Positions 40,303-53,111 are shown, counted from the first letter of the stretch. The stretch: DNA of 64,000 bases from Leisingera sp. M658 (GCF_025144145.1 NZ_CP083546.1:2744501-2808500); one strand, 5' to 3'. The notes: generated by a model from the sequence alone, not told the origin. Program-made: numbers and translations.

Positions 40303-41279
40303 CAGCGGCTGCCGTCACATCCCGCCGCCATGGCGGTGATGCCCAGACGGTCGAACAGCTGCTGGTCCTTGTCCTCTTCCGGGTTGTCGGCGGTCAGCAG
40401 CGTGTCACCCACAAAGATCGAGTTGGCCCCGGCGAAGAAGCACATTGCCTGCATCTCGTCCGACATATCGGTGCGGCCTGCGGACAGGCGCACGTGGGAT
40501 TTCGGCATCAGGATGCGGGCCAGTGCGACGGAGCGGACAAATTCGATCGGGTCCAGCTTTTCGACATTGGCCAGCGGCGTGTCGGCAATCGGGATCAGCA
40601 TGTTCACCGGCACCGAGTCGGGATGCACCTCCAGCGTTGCCAGCGCCAGCATCATGTCGATACGGTCGAGCTGCTGCTCGCCCATGCCGACAATACCGCC
40701 GGAGCACACTTTGATGCCCGCCTCGCGCACCCGGTTCAGGGTGTCGATCCGGTCGGCAAAGGTGCGGGTGGTGATGATCTCGGAGTAATACCGCTCGGAG
40801 GTGTCGATATTGTGGTTGTAATAATCCAGCCCCGCATCGCGCAGGCGAAACACCTGGTCTTCCTCCAGCATGCCGAGGGTCATGCAGGTCTCCATGCCGA
40901 GATCCTTGACGCCCTGCACCATGGCTTCCAGTGCGGCCATGTCGCGGTCCTTAGGCGAGCGCCAGGCGGCCCCCATGCAATAGCGCGTCGCGCCGCCTTC
41001 CTTGGCTTTCCTGGCCTCGGCGATCACCCGCTGCACTTCGATCAGCTTGGAGGCTGACAGCTGCGCGCCGTTACGCGCCGACTGCGAGCAATAGGCGCAA
41101 TCCTCGGCGCAGCCGCCGGTCTTGATGCTGAGAAGCTTGGATTTCTGCACCTGATTGGGGTCGAAATACTGCCGGTGCACCGTGTGCGCCTGAAACAGCA
41201 AGTCCATGAAAGGCTTGTTGTAAATCGCTTCCGCTTCTTCGCGGGTCCAGTCGGTGCGGATGGGTGCAGCGTCCAGCAT
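40302..41279 (-). CDS. bioB: BioB biotin synthase
   Basis: 325 residues from ATG 41279 (aggagacagc upstream). Radical-SAM enzyme that inserts sulfur into dethiobiotin. The [4Fe-4S] motif is [13 protein letters not shown]; further conserved parts are [26 protein letters not shown] and [10 protein letters not shown]. First gene of bioB-F-D-A-G-C, in which every junction overlaps or is at most 3 bp, so the six genes form one translationally coupled operon covering pimeloyl-ACP formation through biotin. A BioR box lies 55 bp upstream. Confidence 0.96.
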   Translation of the reverse strand: MLDAAPIRTDWTREEAEAIYNKPFMDLLFQAHTVHRQYFDPNQVQKSKLLSIKTGGCAEDCAYCSQSARNGAQLSASKLIEVQRVIAEARKAKEGGATRYCMGAAWRSPKDRDMAALEAMVQGVKDLGMETCMTLGMLEEDQVFRLRDAGLDYYNHNIDTSERYYSEIITTRTFADRIDTLNRVREAGIKVCSGGIVGMGEQQLDRIDMMLALATLEVHPDSVPVNMLIPIADTPLANVEKLDPIEFVRSVALARILMPKSHVRLSAGRTDMSDEMQAMCFFAGANSIFVGDTLLTADNPEEDKDQQLFDRLGITAMAAGCDGSR

Positions 41280-41334
41280 GCTGTCTCCTGTTCTCGTATA
41301 CCAGTTGGCCATACGCGGATGGCGTTGCGGGTTT

Positions 41335-41344
41335 TTATAGATAA
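41335..41344. promoter_or_regulatory. BioR-type operator of the biotin operon
   Basis: TTATAGATAA matches the published alphaproteobacterial BioR consensus TTATMKATAA in full. BioR is a GntR-family repressor; its gene is not in this window. The site lies between bioB and the divergent thiC leader. Confidence 0.8.
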
Positions 41345-41498
41345 TTTCACCACCCCCGATCAAGCATCAAAGCTGCGCTGCAGCGATTTGACCCGCTTTT
41401 GCGTCCTTAACGCCAGTATCAAACTGATATTAATGCCAAAAAATAATCTACAAAGATTTCGGTTGACGCGCGCCCTGTGCCTCCCCTACCCCTAAAGC

Positions 41499-44541
<3,043 letters not shown>

Positions 44542-44708
44542 CGTATCCGCAACCGACCTCCAGTCTGCGCTGCATGAGCTGGGCTTTGCCTGCTCCTCGG
44601 TTGCGACCGCGCTGAACGGCCGGTTTGTGGCCCGCAGCAACCGGGAGGACGTACAGCTGACTGAGGGCGACCACCTGGAAGTCCTGGCACCGATGCAAGG
44701 AGGCTGAA

Positions 44709-45476
44709 ATGGAATTCTACGGAACAGATATCACCTCGCGGCTGCTGCTGGGCACCGCGCAATATCCCTCACCCGCCGTGCTGGCAGAGGCAGTGAAATC
44801 CAGCGGCACCGGGATCATCACCGTCAGCTTGCGCCGTGAAACTGCTGATGGCTCGGGCGCCGGCTTTTGGGAGACATTGCGCGAAACCGGCTGCCGGATC
44901 CTGCCCAATACTGCCGGCTGCCATTCGGTGCAGGAGGCGGTGACCACGGCGCATATGGCGCGGGAGTTGTTCGGCACCCCATGGATCAAGCTGGAAGTGA
45001 TCGGCCATTCCGACACACTGCAGCCGGATGTGTTCGGGCTGGTCGAGGCGGCGCGGATCCTGAGCGATGAGGGCTTTCAGGTCTTTCCCTACACCACCGA
45101 TGATCTGGTGGTGGGCGAGCGGCTGCTGGCGGCGGGCTGCGAGGTTCTGATGCCCTGGGGGGCGCCGATCGGGTCCGGCCAGGGATTGCGCAACCCGGAT
45201 GCCTTGCGGGCGATGCGGGCGCATTTCCCCCGCGTGCCGCTGATTGTGGACGCCGGCATCGGGCGGCCCTCGGATGCCGCACAGGCGATGGAGTTGGGCA
45301 TGGATGCTGTGCTGCTGAATACTGCCGTGGCCAAGGCCGGCGACCCGGCAGCGATGGCCGCGGCCATGGCACTGGCAATTGAGGCCGGGCGCGCGGGCTA
45401 TGAGGCCGACCCGATGGAGCGGCGCGACATGGCGGTGCCCTCAACCCCTGTACTTGGCTTGGCGGAGTTTGCCTGA
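44709..45476 (+). CDS. thiG: ThiG thiazole synthase
   Basis: 255 residues, TIM barrel. Forms the thiazole ring from DXP, ThiS thiocarboxylate and the ThiO imine. Schiff-base Lys in [16 protein letters not shown]; phosphate loops [13 protein letters not shown] and [18 protein letters not shown]. Shine-Dalgarno aggaggctga. The gene is slightly shorter at the N-terminus than E. coli ThiG but complete. Confidence 0.95.
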   Translation: MEFYGTDITSRLLLGTAQYPSPAVLAEAVKSSGTGIITVSLRRETADGSGAGFWETLRETGCRILPNTAGCHSVQEAVTTAHMARELFGTPWIKLEVIGHSDTLQPDVFGLVEAARILSDEGFQVFPYTTDDLVVGERLLAAGCEVLMPWGAPIGSGQGLRNPDALRAMRAHFPRVPLIVDAGIGRPSDAAQAMELGMDAVLLNTAVAKAGDPAAMAAAMALAIEAGRAGYEADPMERRDMAVPSTPVLGLAEFA

Positions 45477-46081
45477 TGGAACGTTTCTACCTGATCACGG
45501 GCCACGTCGGCCGGCTGGAACTGCTGGTGCCCCAAGGGGCCAAGCTGGTGCAACTGCGCATCAAGGACGCGCCTGAGACTGAGGTACGGCGCCAGATTGC
45601 CCGGGCGCGGGATTTCTGCGCAGTGCATGACGCGCAGCTGGTGGTGAATGACTATTGGCAGGCGGCGCTGGATCTGAACTGCAACTTTGTGCACCTCGGC
45701 CAGGAGGACATGGACACGGCGGATTTCGCTGCGCTGCGCCGCAAGGGCGTCCGCTTTGGCCTGTCCACCCATGACGAAAGCGAGCTGGAGCGCGCGCTGT
45801 CGTTCGGGCCGGAATATGTGGCGCTGGGGCCGGTCTATCCGACGCTGCTGAAGAAGATGAAATGGGACCCGCAGGGGTTGGAGCGGGTGACGCGCTGGAA
45901 ACAGATGGCCGGGGATACGCCGCTGGTCGCGATTGGCGGGCTGACGCCCGAGCGGCTGCCCGGGGTGTTTGCTGCCGGTGCGGACAGCGCTGCGGTGGTG
46001 ACCGACATCCAACTGGCTGATGACCCCGAAGCGCGCACCCGCGAATGGGTGGCGGCCTGCCGGGTCAAGGAGGCAGCATGA
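45476..46081 (+). CDS. thiE: ThiE thiamine phosphate synthase
   Basis: 201 residues, TIM barrel that couples HMP-PP and thiazole phosphate. KLVQLRIKDAPETEVRRQI, LVVNDYWQAAL, VHLGQEDMDTADF, GPVYPTLLKKM and LVAIGGLTPERLPG are recognisable; the latter two bind pyrophosphate and phosphate. Starts at TGATG with thiG and overlaps thiF by 4 bp. Confidence 0.92.
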   Translation: MERFYLITGHVGRLELLVPQGAKLVQLRIKDAPETEVRRQIARARDFCAVHDAQLVVNDYWQAALDLNCNFVHLGQEDMDTADFAALRRKGVRFGLSTHDESELERALSFGPEYVALGPVYPTLLKKMKWDPQGLERVTRWKQMAGDTPLVAIGGLTPERLPGVFAAGADSAAVVTDIQLADDPEARTREWVAACRVKEAA

Positions 46082-47046
46082 GCCGCTATGCCCGCCAGAC
46101 GGTCCTGCCGGAGGTCGGTGCTGAGGGGCAGGAACGGCTGGCCCGGTCGCATGTTCTGGTTGCGGGTGCCGGCGGTCTCGGCTGTCCGGTGCTGCAGTAT
46201 CTCGGCGGCGCAGGTGTGGGGTGCATCACCGTGATGGACAGCGACAGGGTGGAAGAAAGCAACCTGCACCGGCAGGTTCTTTATACTATGGGCGACCTTG
46301 GCCAGCCCAAGGCAGTGGCCGCCCGGCGGCACTTGCTGGCGGCCAATCCGTCTCTGCACGTGACAGCGCGGGTTGAAAACCTGGATGCGGCCAATGCTGC
46401 CGCGATGGTGGCTGCGGCTGATCTGGTGGTGGATGCGGCGGATAGTTTTGCGGTGTCCTATATCCTGTCGGATGCATGCCGGGCGCAGGGCAAGATGCTG
46501 ATCTCGGCCTCGGCGCTGGGGCAATCGGGCTATGCCGGGGGATTTTGCGGCGGCGGGCCGTCGTTGCGGGCCGTATTCCCGGACCTGCCCGCGCAGGCGG
46601 CGACCTGCGCAACTGCAGGCGTGATGGGGCCGGCCGTCGGCATGATCGGCGCCTTGCAGGCGCAGCTGGTCCTGAAGTCCCTGCTCGATCACCAGCCGTC
46701 CCCGCGGGGACAGGTGTTTGTTTTCCGGCTCCAGGACCTGCAGGTCAGCAGCTTCCGCTTTGATGAGGCGGAAGAACCGGAGGACGCCCTGCCCTTTGTC
46801 GCGGCCTCGAATATCACTGCGGCGGATACGGTGATCGAACTGCGCGATGCCGCCGAGGCGCCCGGATTGCCCGCGTTCCAGGCCCGCCGGATTGCCCGCG
46901 CCGATCTGCTGGCGGCAGAGCTGCCGCGCAAAGGGCGGATTGTGCTCTGCTGCCGCACCGGCCTGCGGGCTTGGGGTGCCGCCTCGGATCTGAAGGCTGC
47001 GGGCTATGGCGACCTCGCCCTGCTGGCGGCCGGAGACCCCGCATGA
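46078..47046 (+). CDS. thiF: ThiF/MoeB-like adenylyltransferase with C-terminal rhodanese
   Basis: 322 residues. E1-like domain (about 1-235) with the ATP loop VLVAGAGGLGCPVLQYL, MDSDRVEESNLHRQ and ATCATAGVMGPAVG holding the conserved Cys. It activates the ThiS C-terminus. The C-terminal 80 residues are a rhodanese-like domain with active-site loop LCCRTGLRAWG, which could supply sulfur. Odd: the zinc-binding CxxC pairs of classical ThiF/MoeB are missing (PSLRAVFP where PCYRCLFP-like is expected). Overlaps thiD by 4 bp. Confidence 0.88.
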   Translation: MSRYARQTVLPEVGAEGQERLARSHVLVAGAGGLGCPVLQYLGGAGVGCITVMDSDRVEESNLHRQVLYTMGDLGQPKAVAARRHLLAANPSLHVTARVENLDAANAAAMVAAADLVVDAADSFAVSYILSDACRAQGKMLISASALGQSGYAGGFCGGGPSLRAVFPDLPAQAATCATAGVMGPAVGMIGALQAQLVLKSLLDHQPSPRGQVFVFRLQDLQVSSFRFDEAEEPEDALPFVAASNITAADTVIELRDAAEAPGLPAFQARRIARADLLAAELPRKGRIVLCCRTGLRAWGAASDLKAAGYGDLALLAAGDPA

Positions 47047-47747
47047 CCGCGATCCTGGCGATTGGCGGAACCGACAGCAGCGGCGGCGCCGGCCTCACCC
47101 GCGATACGGCCATGGCTGCAGAGTTCGGGGTGACGGTGCGCCCGGTGGTGACGGCTGTGACAGTGCAGACCGATGCCGCGGTCCTGGCCATTCACCCCAG
47201 CACGCCGCAAGCCGTTGCAGACCAGGCGCAGGCAGCCTTAGCCGCATTGCCTGCACCCGCGGCAGCCAAGATCGGAATGCTGGGGTCTGCCGCAGCAGCC
47301 AGCGCAGTTGACGCGGCCCTGCCCCGGGAGATGCCTATCGTGTTGGATCCCGTTCTGAAAGCAAGTTCCGGCGGCAGGCTGATGGCGGCGGACGGCTTTG
47401 GCGCATTGCTGCAGCGGGCGGCCTTAGTCACCCCGAACCTGGCAGAGCTGGAAGTGCTTTCCGGCTCAACCGGCAGCATCGAGGCGCAGTCGGCGCATCT
47501 GCTGGCACAGGGGGTGCGGGCGGTGCTGGTCAAGGGCGGCCATGGCACCGGCGCTGAAAGCATTGATGTGCTGTTTACCGCCGGTGGCGCGGCAACGTCT
47601 TTTGCCGCGGCGCGGCTGCCGGGTTCCAAACGCGGCACGGGATGCAGCCTGGCCACCGCAATCGCCTGCTGCCTGACCAGGGGAGAGACCCTGCCGGAGG
47701 CTTGCCGCTTGGGCAAAGCCGCTGTCCGCCGCTGGCTTGGCCGCTGA
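47043..47747 (+). CDS. thiD: ThiD HMP/HMP-P kinase
   Basis: 234 residues, ribokinase fold. Phosphorylates HMP and HMP-P. IGGTDSSGGAGLTRDTAMAA, VLDPVLKASSGG, VTPNLAELEVLSG, LVKGGHG and the catalytic GTGC motif (SKRGTGCSLATAIACCL). Last gene of the thi operon. It is a little shorter than most ThiD because of trimmed loops. Confidence 0.92.
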   Translation: MTAILAIGGTDSSGGAGLTRDTAMAAEFGVTVRPVVTAVTVQTDAAVLAIHPSTPQAVADQAQAALAALPAPAAAKIGMLGSAAAASAVDAALPREMPIVLDPVLKASSGGRLMAADGFGALLQRAALVTPNLAELEVLSGSTGSIEAQSAHLLAQGVRAVLVKGGHGTGAESIDVLFTAGGAATSFAAARLPGSKRGTGCSLATAIACCLTRGETLPEACRLGKAAVRRWLGR

Positions 47748-47860
47748 AGCCTGGAAGGTCGCTGAGAGACGGTTTTGCGGCCGGTTCGGAACGGAGCCGC
47801 CGGGCATGTTTTTTTAGTCTGGAAAGCGTGCCTTAACTGCCAGCACCGGAAACCTGCCGC

Positions 47861-49219
47861 ATGACCGACATCACCGCCCTTACCGCCGAGGACATGGCCG
47901 CCAGGCTGCGAAGCCGCAGCCTGAGTGCCCGCGAGGTTCTGGCCGCGCATAAGGCGCAGACCGAGGCGCGTAACAGCACCGTCAACGCCTTTGTCACCCG
48001 GGACTGGGACGCGGCAGAGGCGCGGGCCGCAGAACTGGACGCGATGGCGGCATCGGGCGCATTTGCCGGACCGCTGCACGGCCTGCCGGTTGCCATCAAG
48101 GACTGCTTTGAAACCAAGGGCTTGCGCACCACCTGGGGGTCTAGGAGCTTTGAAAAACATGTGCCGGATTATGATGCCCTGCACGTGGCCCGCCTGCGCG
48201 CAGCGGGCGCAGTGATCACCGGCAAAAGCAACACGCCTGAGTTCACTTTTTCCGGCCAGACCAGCAATCTGGTGGCCGGCACCACCCGCAACCCGCTGAA
48301 CCCGGAAAAGACAGTGGCCGGCAGCTCTGGCGGCGCGGCGGCGGCGCTGGCGGCAAACATGGTGGCGCTGGCCGATGGCTCGGATCTGGGCGGCAGCACC
48401 CGCACGCCCGCCGCCTGGTGCGGTGTCGTGGGCTACCGGCCAACCCCGGGCCTAATTCCCTATGCCCCGAATCCGGCGCCGTTTGACGGGCTGTCAGTAC
48501 CCGGCCCGATGGCGCGGAGCGTGCGCGATCTGGTGCTGATGCTGGAAGCCATGCAGGGCAATACACCCCGCCAGCCGCTGGGCTTCTGGCAGGACCTGCC
48601 GCGGCTTGCCGGCCTGGAAGAGGCGCCGCCCCGCAGCGCAGGCAGGGTTGCCCTGTCGCTGTCCCCTTTTGGCGCCTGCGTTGACGCGTCGGTGCAGGCA
48701 GCGATTGCCCCGGCGGAGGCACTGTGCCAGCGCCTCGGCTGGCAGGTGGCGGCGGACGCCCCCGGTCTGGCGCCGCTATTGGCGCATGGCGGAATTGTCC
48801 GCGGCCAATGCGCGCTGCAGATCCAAACGCAGCTGCAGCCGGACATGGCCCTGGCAGGCGAAAGTTTCCGCACCGCCTGCGCCCAGGCCGAAGGACGCAG
48901 CCTGGCGGAGCTGGCCGCCTACCAGAAGACCCGCGCCGCGGTTTGGGCGGATGTCAGCAGCTTTTTCGAGCGCTACGACTTTGCCCTCTGGCCCACGGCC
49001 ACGGGGATGCCCTTCTCTGCCGGCCTGCGTGACAGCGAACTGACCGAGGACTGGCGCACCGTAACGCTTACCCCGCCGCTGGAGCTGCCTTCCATTTCGA
49101 TCCCCTTTGGCACCTCGTCGGACGGAATGCCTGCCGGGCTGCATATCACCGGCCCCAAGGGCGCAGATGCGCGGCTGCTGCAGTTCGCCCGCAGTATCGA
49201 GCGTGCGGGCCGGACCTGA
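47861..49219 (+). CDS. Amidase signature family hydrolase
   Basis: 452 residues. Ser-cisSer-Lys triad: Lys in LPVAIKDCFETKG (about residue 79), cis-Ser and nucleophile Ser in VAGSSGGAAAALAANMV and GSDLGGSTRTPAAW (about 148-185). The C-terminal PLELPSISIPFGTSSDGMP and AGLHITGP are family-typical. Substrate unknown; many such enzymes hydrolyse small amides, and it is not GatA because no gatB/C are near. It follows thiD by 113 bp and may be transcribed separately. Confidence 0.88.
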   Translation: MTDITALTAEDMAARLRSRSLSAREVLAAHKAQTEARNSTVNAFVTRDWDAAEARAAELDAMAASGAFAGPLHGLPVAIKDCFETKGLRTTWGSRSFEKHVPDYDALHVARLRAAGAVITGKSNTPEFTFSGQTSNLVAGTTRNPLNPEKTVAGSSGGAAAALAANMVALADGSDLGGSTRTPAAWCGVVGYRPTPGLIPYAPNPAPFDGLSVPGPMARSVRDLVLMLEAMQGNTPRQPLGFWQDLPRLAGLEEAPPRSAGRVALSLSPFGACVDASVQAAIAPAEALCQRLGWQVAADAPGLAPLLAHGGIVRGQCALQIQTQLQPDMALAGESFRTACAQAEGRSLAELAAYQKTRAAVWADVSSFFERYDFALWPTATGMPFSAGLRDSELTEDWRTVTLTPPLELPSISIPFGTSSDGMPAGLHITGPKGADARLLQFARSIERAGRT

Positions 49220-49790
49220 GCCACTGGCAATAAATGCAGAAGGGCAAGCCGTTTCATCGCAATCGCGTTAAATTTCACGCTGCCTTGCAGAGGGAACAGC
49301 GACCGTTCACACATGCCGCAGAGAAATAGAAATGAGCGGTACCCGAAGTCTAAGACAGCCTCCTGGCCATCGTGCTCGCAAGAGACTTCCTCTCGGAGGG
49401 TCAAGCCGGATTTAAACACTCCCAAACCGCAGCCAAGTGCCTGGGCGATATCACCGGTGATCTTACGGTCGCTTCCGGTGCTGGGGCCTTGCTGGCTAGC
49501 GAGATACGCAAGTCATGATCTGGCCCTTCCGTAAGACGCCCGAAATTGAACAGCGCAGCCTGCAAACAGGCCTGACGCCGCAACACATCGGCATGCGCCG
49601 CCGCAACCTTGTTTCGGATGGCTCAGCGGCTCTGTCAGCCACAGTTCAGGTAAACACCAGCCTTCTTAACTGAAGGTGCTGCTCCGAGTGCCTAAGACGA
49701 ATTTTGTCGGTCTTTGGTCGAAGCCAGCATAGGTCAAGTTCAATGGCCCTAAGAGCAATCTACAACGTCACACCTAAGTCTTTGAAAAGA
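49220..49790. other. Intergenic region, no gene seen
   Basis: 570 bp between the amidase and tRNA-Thr. Short frames are present but without start signals, family features or codon bias. No clear terminator. Confidence 0.5.
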
Positions 49791-49866
49791 TGGTGCCCCC
49801 ACACGGACTCGAACCGCGGACCTACTGATTACAAATCAGTTGCTCTACCAGCTGAGCTATAGGGGC
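49791..49866 (-). tRNA. tRNA-Thr (TGT)
   Basis: Minus strand. Acceptor GCCCCTA pairs with TGGGGGC (one G-U), D arm AGCTCAGCTGGTAGAGCA, anticodon arm CTGAT-TTGTAAT-CAG with anticodon TGT, T arm CGCGG-TTCGAGT-CCGTG, discriminator A and encoded CCA (49791-49793). Complete, with no disruption. Confidence 0.96.
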
Positions 49867-50223
49867 ACTCACAATCACAGGCGTCCAGATCCGGAGCCGG
49901 CGCGCGACCATGAAGCCAGCGTGTCCGATGGAAAAGATCTCCCCGCCGGGCCTGCTGGGCGACTGGTACTAAAGTACAGAATGACCGTCAAGCCGGTTTG
50001 AAACTCAAATCGCGAATCTGCGAAAACCTCCCGCCAGGCTGCACAGAACCAAACGCAGCAGCCCTCCGATAGGAACGCCGTCAGCCGGGGCTGGCCGCCG
50101 CGGCAGGTGCGGCAGCCCCCGTAACGTAATCCCGGCGCAAAGACAGCGCAAACCGCAGGTTTGACCTCCCTGCTGCTGCGCATTACTTCTGAAGGCAATA
50201 AACCCGGAAAAACAGGTCGGATC

Positions 50224-51099
50224 ATGCAGGTCATCATTCACTGCGGGGCGCATGCCACTGAGGAAGATCTGCTGCTGAAGGCGCTGCTGAAAAATGCAGG
50301 CGCTTTGTCGGAACAGGGCACCGCGGTGCCAGGGCCCGGCCGCTACCGGTCCTTGCTGAAAGACTGCCTGGCGGCGATGAAGAACGGCAGCGCCGCCAAG
50401 GACGCGCCGGAGGTGCTGTGGGACGCGATCCTGGATGACCGCCAGGCGGACCGGGTGATTCTCTCCAATCCGCATTTCTTCGGCTCGCCGCGGCACGCGC
50501 TGCAGGACGGACGCCTGTATCCGGAGGCCGGGCACCGGCTGCAGGCGCTGCAGGCGCTGTTTCCCTATGATCAGCCGGAAATCTTCATGGCGCTGCGCAA
50601 CCCGGCGACATTCCTGCCCGCGATGTTTGCAAAGTCCAGCCGGTCCATCGTGCAGAACGCATTGCAGGGCGGCGACCCGCTGCAGCTGCGCTGGTCCGGA
50701 CTGCTGGCGCAGATGCGGGATATGGCGCCTGGCATGCCGGTCACCGTCTGGTGCTATGAGGATCTGCCGCTGATCTGGGGCCAGGTGCTGCGGGACCTGG
50801 GCGGGATGGAGATCAATGCGCCGGTCAAAGGCGGGATGGACCTGCTGGCCACCCTGATGCAGCCTGCCGGCATGGAGCGGCTGCGCGCCTATCTTGCAGA
50901 AAACCCGGATCTTACGGAAATCCACAAACGCCGTGTCTACGCCGCCTTTCTGGACAAGTTTGCGATGGAAGACGCGCTGGAGGAGGAGCTGGACCTTCCC
51001 GGCTGGACCAGCGTGCTGGTGGAGGAGATGAGCGAGCGGTACGAAGAAGATCTCTATCTCATCCAGCGGATGCCCGGCGTCACCCTGATTGCGCCCTGA
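50224..51099 (+). CDS. Sulfotransferase-like/unknown roseobacter protein
   Basis: 291 residues from ATG 50224 (an upstream in-frame extension to 50161 looks non-coding). Begins MQVIIHCGAHATEEDLLLKA, which looks like a degenerate P-loop as in PAPS-dependent sulfotransferases, then RVILSNPHFFGSPRHAL and FMALRNPATFLPAMFAKSSR (resembling the 3'-phosphate RxxxS region). Family assignment is tentative. It stands alone, converging on the gene at 51221. Confidence 0.65.
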   Translation: MQVIIHCGAHATEEDLLLKALLKNAGALSEQGTAVPGPGRYRSLLKDCLAAMKNGSAAKDAPEVLWDAILDDRQADRVILSNPHFFGSPRHALQDGRLYPEAGHRLQALQALFPYDQPEIFMALRNPATFLPAMFAKSSRSIVQNALQGGDPLQLRWSGLLAQMRDMAPGMPVTVWCYEDLPLIWGQVLRDLGGMEINAPVKGGMDLLATLMQPAGMERLRAYLAENPDLTEIHKRRVYAAFLDKFAMEDALEEELDLPGWTSVLVEEMSERYEEDLYLIQRMPGVTLIAP

Positions 51100-51188
51100 T
51101 TGCTGCCAGGCGGGCTGCCCGGCCTAGCCCGGCCTGCCTCTGCGAGGCGGAACGCGCAAAGCAGCATTGGATTGCGTTGCCGCCGCCG

Positions 51189-51211
51189 GGGGCCCTGAGG
51201 AGCAGGGCCCC
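51189..51211. terminator. GC hairpin between convergent genes
   Basis: GGGGCCCT (51189-51196) / AGGGCCCC (51204-51211), loop of seven. No U-run, so termination is uncertain. Confidence 0.35.
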
Positions 51212-51220
51212 GCGCCAGGC

Positions 51221-51718
51221 TCACTGCTGGGGTTGGCCGTTGCGTCCAAAAACCAATTCTTCAGTGCTCAGGTCATCATAGGTAACCTCGACCGCAATCT
51301 GCTGGATGGAACCAAGAGGATAGCTGCGGTAGGGCATCCCGTCTTCATCCTTGATCATATTCGGAAAGCCTTCCTCCAGGTGGCAGTCCGGCAGCGGCCA
51401 GATTTCCGGCGGGTTGCCGTTCACCCCCAGCTTGACCTGCGCCAGCCCGCAGCGCCAGGACCACAGGTGGGTCACATAGAGCAGATCCTGGCCATTGAAC
51501 TCGCGCACATGGATCCAGTTGGCCTGGGTCGCGGCCAGAATCGGCTTCACTTCCAGCGCAGTCGTAAAACGCCCGGTCGCCTGCTGCGGCTCAGCGGCCG
51601 GTGCCGTTTGGGCTGATGCTGTTTGCACCGCCTCCAAAGCAGCCGCAGCTTCCGGAACACCAGGCTGTGCCCCGGGCAGCACTGTTGCCGCAAGAAGGGC
51701 CAGGATCACGTGATTCAT
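51221..51718 (-). CDS. Exported protein of unknown function
   Basis: 165 residues. Signal peptide about 1-17 (MNHVILALLAATVLPGA), an Ala/Pro/Gln-rich linker to about 50 (low complexity), then a compact domain with VKPILAATQANWIHVREFNG, LLYVTHLWSWRCGLAQVKLG and LPDCHLEEGFPN; the two Cys could pair. Periplasmic. Not recognised, although the globular part appears well ordered and conserved-looking. Confidence 0.65.
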   Translation of the reverse strand: MNHVILALLAATVLPGAQPGVPEAAAALEAVQTASAQTAPAAEPQQATGRFTTALEVKPILAATQANWIHVREFNGQDLLYVTHLWSWRCGLAQVKLGVNGNPPEIWPLPDCHLEEGFPNMIKDEDGMPYRSYPLGSIQQIAVEVTYDDLSTEELVFGRNGQPQQ

Positions 51719-51861
51719 CTTTGTCTCTCCCCGGTTTGCGCCTCTGGCGGCACAGACCGTCTGAAATTGTCTGCAGGCTGGTTGCGCGGCGCCTTGCAGG
51801 CTTGTAGCTAATCAATCAGGCAGTCCTATCCGCCCGGAAGAGACGGAACACGGGGAAAACC

Positions 51862-52851
51862 ATGGCAAATGCCCCCTTCAATGTGATGATCGTCGGCCAG
51901 GCCGGCCGGCTGCAGTATGAGGCGCTGCTGTTTGCCGCTTCTCTGCGCCACTGTTCGCCCGGTTTTTCCGGACGGCTGTTTGTGGCTATGCCGCAGCAAG
52001 GGCCGCTGTGGGAGAAGGACCCCGGCATTCGCAATCAGGAGGTTCTGCAGGCGCTGGCGGACCTTGGCGCAGAAATCCTGCCGTTCGAGAGCAAGCTGTT
52101 TGGCGCCGCCTACCCTTACGGCAACAAGATCGAAGCATTGCAGGCGATGCCAAAGGGCGAGCCGTTTGTGTTTTTTGACACCGACACGCTGATCACCGGC
52201 GAGCTGGCGGATGTGCCGTTTGATTTCAGCCGTCCTTCGGCGTCGTTGCGGGTTGAAGGCACTTGGCCGAAACCGACACTGTACGGACCAGGCTACAGCG
52301 GCATCTGGCAATCGCTCTACAGCCGCTTCGGCCTCGACTTCCTGTCCAGTCTCGACCTCGGCCAGCCGGATGAATACTGGAAACGCTATCTCTATTTCAA
52401 CGCAGGTTTCTTTTACGGCGCCTGCCCGCGCGCCTTTGGCAAGCGGTTCCTGGTCTACGCGCAATCGGTTCGCAACGATCCGCCGCTTGAGCTGGTTGGC
52501 CAGGTGCTGGAGCCCTGGCTGGACCAGATCGTTCTGCCGCTGGTGATCCACTCCTTCGGCGGCGGGCGCAATGCGCTGCCTGCCGGTTATCTGGATGGGC
52601 AGACCAGCTGCCATTACCGGCTGTTTCCGCTGCTTTATGCGCGGGAAAGCGACCGGGTGGTGGAGTTGCTGCAGGAGATCACTGCTCCGAACCGGCTCAA
52701 GAAAGTGCTGAAAGGCTACGAGCCGATCAAGCGGATGGTCTATCAGGGGCGCGGTGAAAAGGTGCGGGCGCTGTTTGACCGTGCAAACCTGCCGCGCCGC
52801 GAACAGGCAATCCGCAACCGGATCAAATCCGAAGGCTTCTGGATGCGCTGA
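51862..52851 (+). CDS. Glycosyltransferase-like protein (GT-A type)
   Basis: 329 residues. After FNVMIVGQAGRLQYEALLFA there is a nucleotide-sugar-type core with the DxD motif FVFFDTDTLITGELADVPF (about residues 105-113 for FFDTDTL). SIWQ-like FNAGFFYGACPRAFGKRF and DQIVLPLVIHSFGGGRN follow, as in GT8-like folds. The C-terminal 60 residues are basic and helical. Acceptor unknown. A cell-surface glycan role is inference. aacacggggaaaacc precedes the start. Confidence 0.65.
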   Translation: MANAPFNVMIVGQAGRLQYEALLFAASLRHCSPGFSGRLFVAMPQQGPLWEKDPGIRNQEVLQALADLGAEILPFESKLFGAAYPYGNKIEALQAMPKGEPFVFFDTDTLITGELADVPFDFSRPSASLRVEGTWPKPTLYGPGYSGIWQSLYSRFGLDFLSSLDLGQPDEYWKRYLYFNAGFFYGACPRAFGKRFLVYAQSVRNDPPLELVGQVLEPWLDQIVLPLVIHSFGGGRNALPAGYLDGQTSCHYRLFPLLYARESDRVVELLQEITAPNRLKKVLKGYEPIKRMVYQGRGEKVRALFDRANLPRREQAIRNRIKSEGFWMR

Positions 52852-52880
52852 CCACGGCTTTCGGGTCTTGGAGAACGCCG

Positions 52881-53027
52881 GGCTCCCGCCCGCTCACGGG
52901 CCTCTGGCAGAGGCCCTTCGCAGTTGGGTCCGGCGCCGCGCTGCGCGCGGCGCGCGCCATGCGCAGCATGGCGCCCCGCCCAACGGGCGCAGGCACCGCC
53001 AGGGGCCGCGGCGGGCGGGAGCCTTTT
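52881..53027. repeat. Large nested palindromic element ending in a T-run
   Basis: Outer arms GGCTCCCGCCCGC (52881-52893) / GCGGGCGGGAGCC (53011-53023) followed by TTTT. Inside are further hairpins, for example gggcctctg/cagaggccc, gcgccgcgc/gcgcggcgc and gcgccatgc/gcatggcgc. It can act as a plus-strand terminator for the upstream gene. The composition suggests a dispersed roseobacter repeat. Confidence 0.65.
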
Positions 53028-53111
53028 GCTGCGGCATTCCCGCAATTGCCTTCCCAGCGCAGCCATGCTGATGTGTGCCCGGAATAATAGAGCTTTCAGG
53101 GAGACCCATTC

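Noticed and set aside
49313-49534. 73-codon ORF between amidase and tRNA-Thr
   Set aside because: Composition is not coding-like, there is no ribosome-binding site and no known motif.
52852-53111. SAM-II riboswitch before metY
   Set aside because: None of the conserved SAM-II core sequences are present; the region is a nested GC-rich palindrome.
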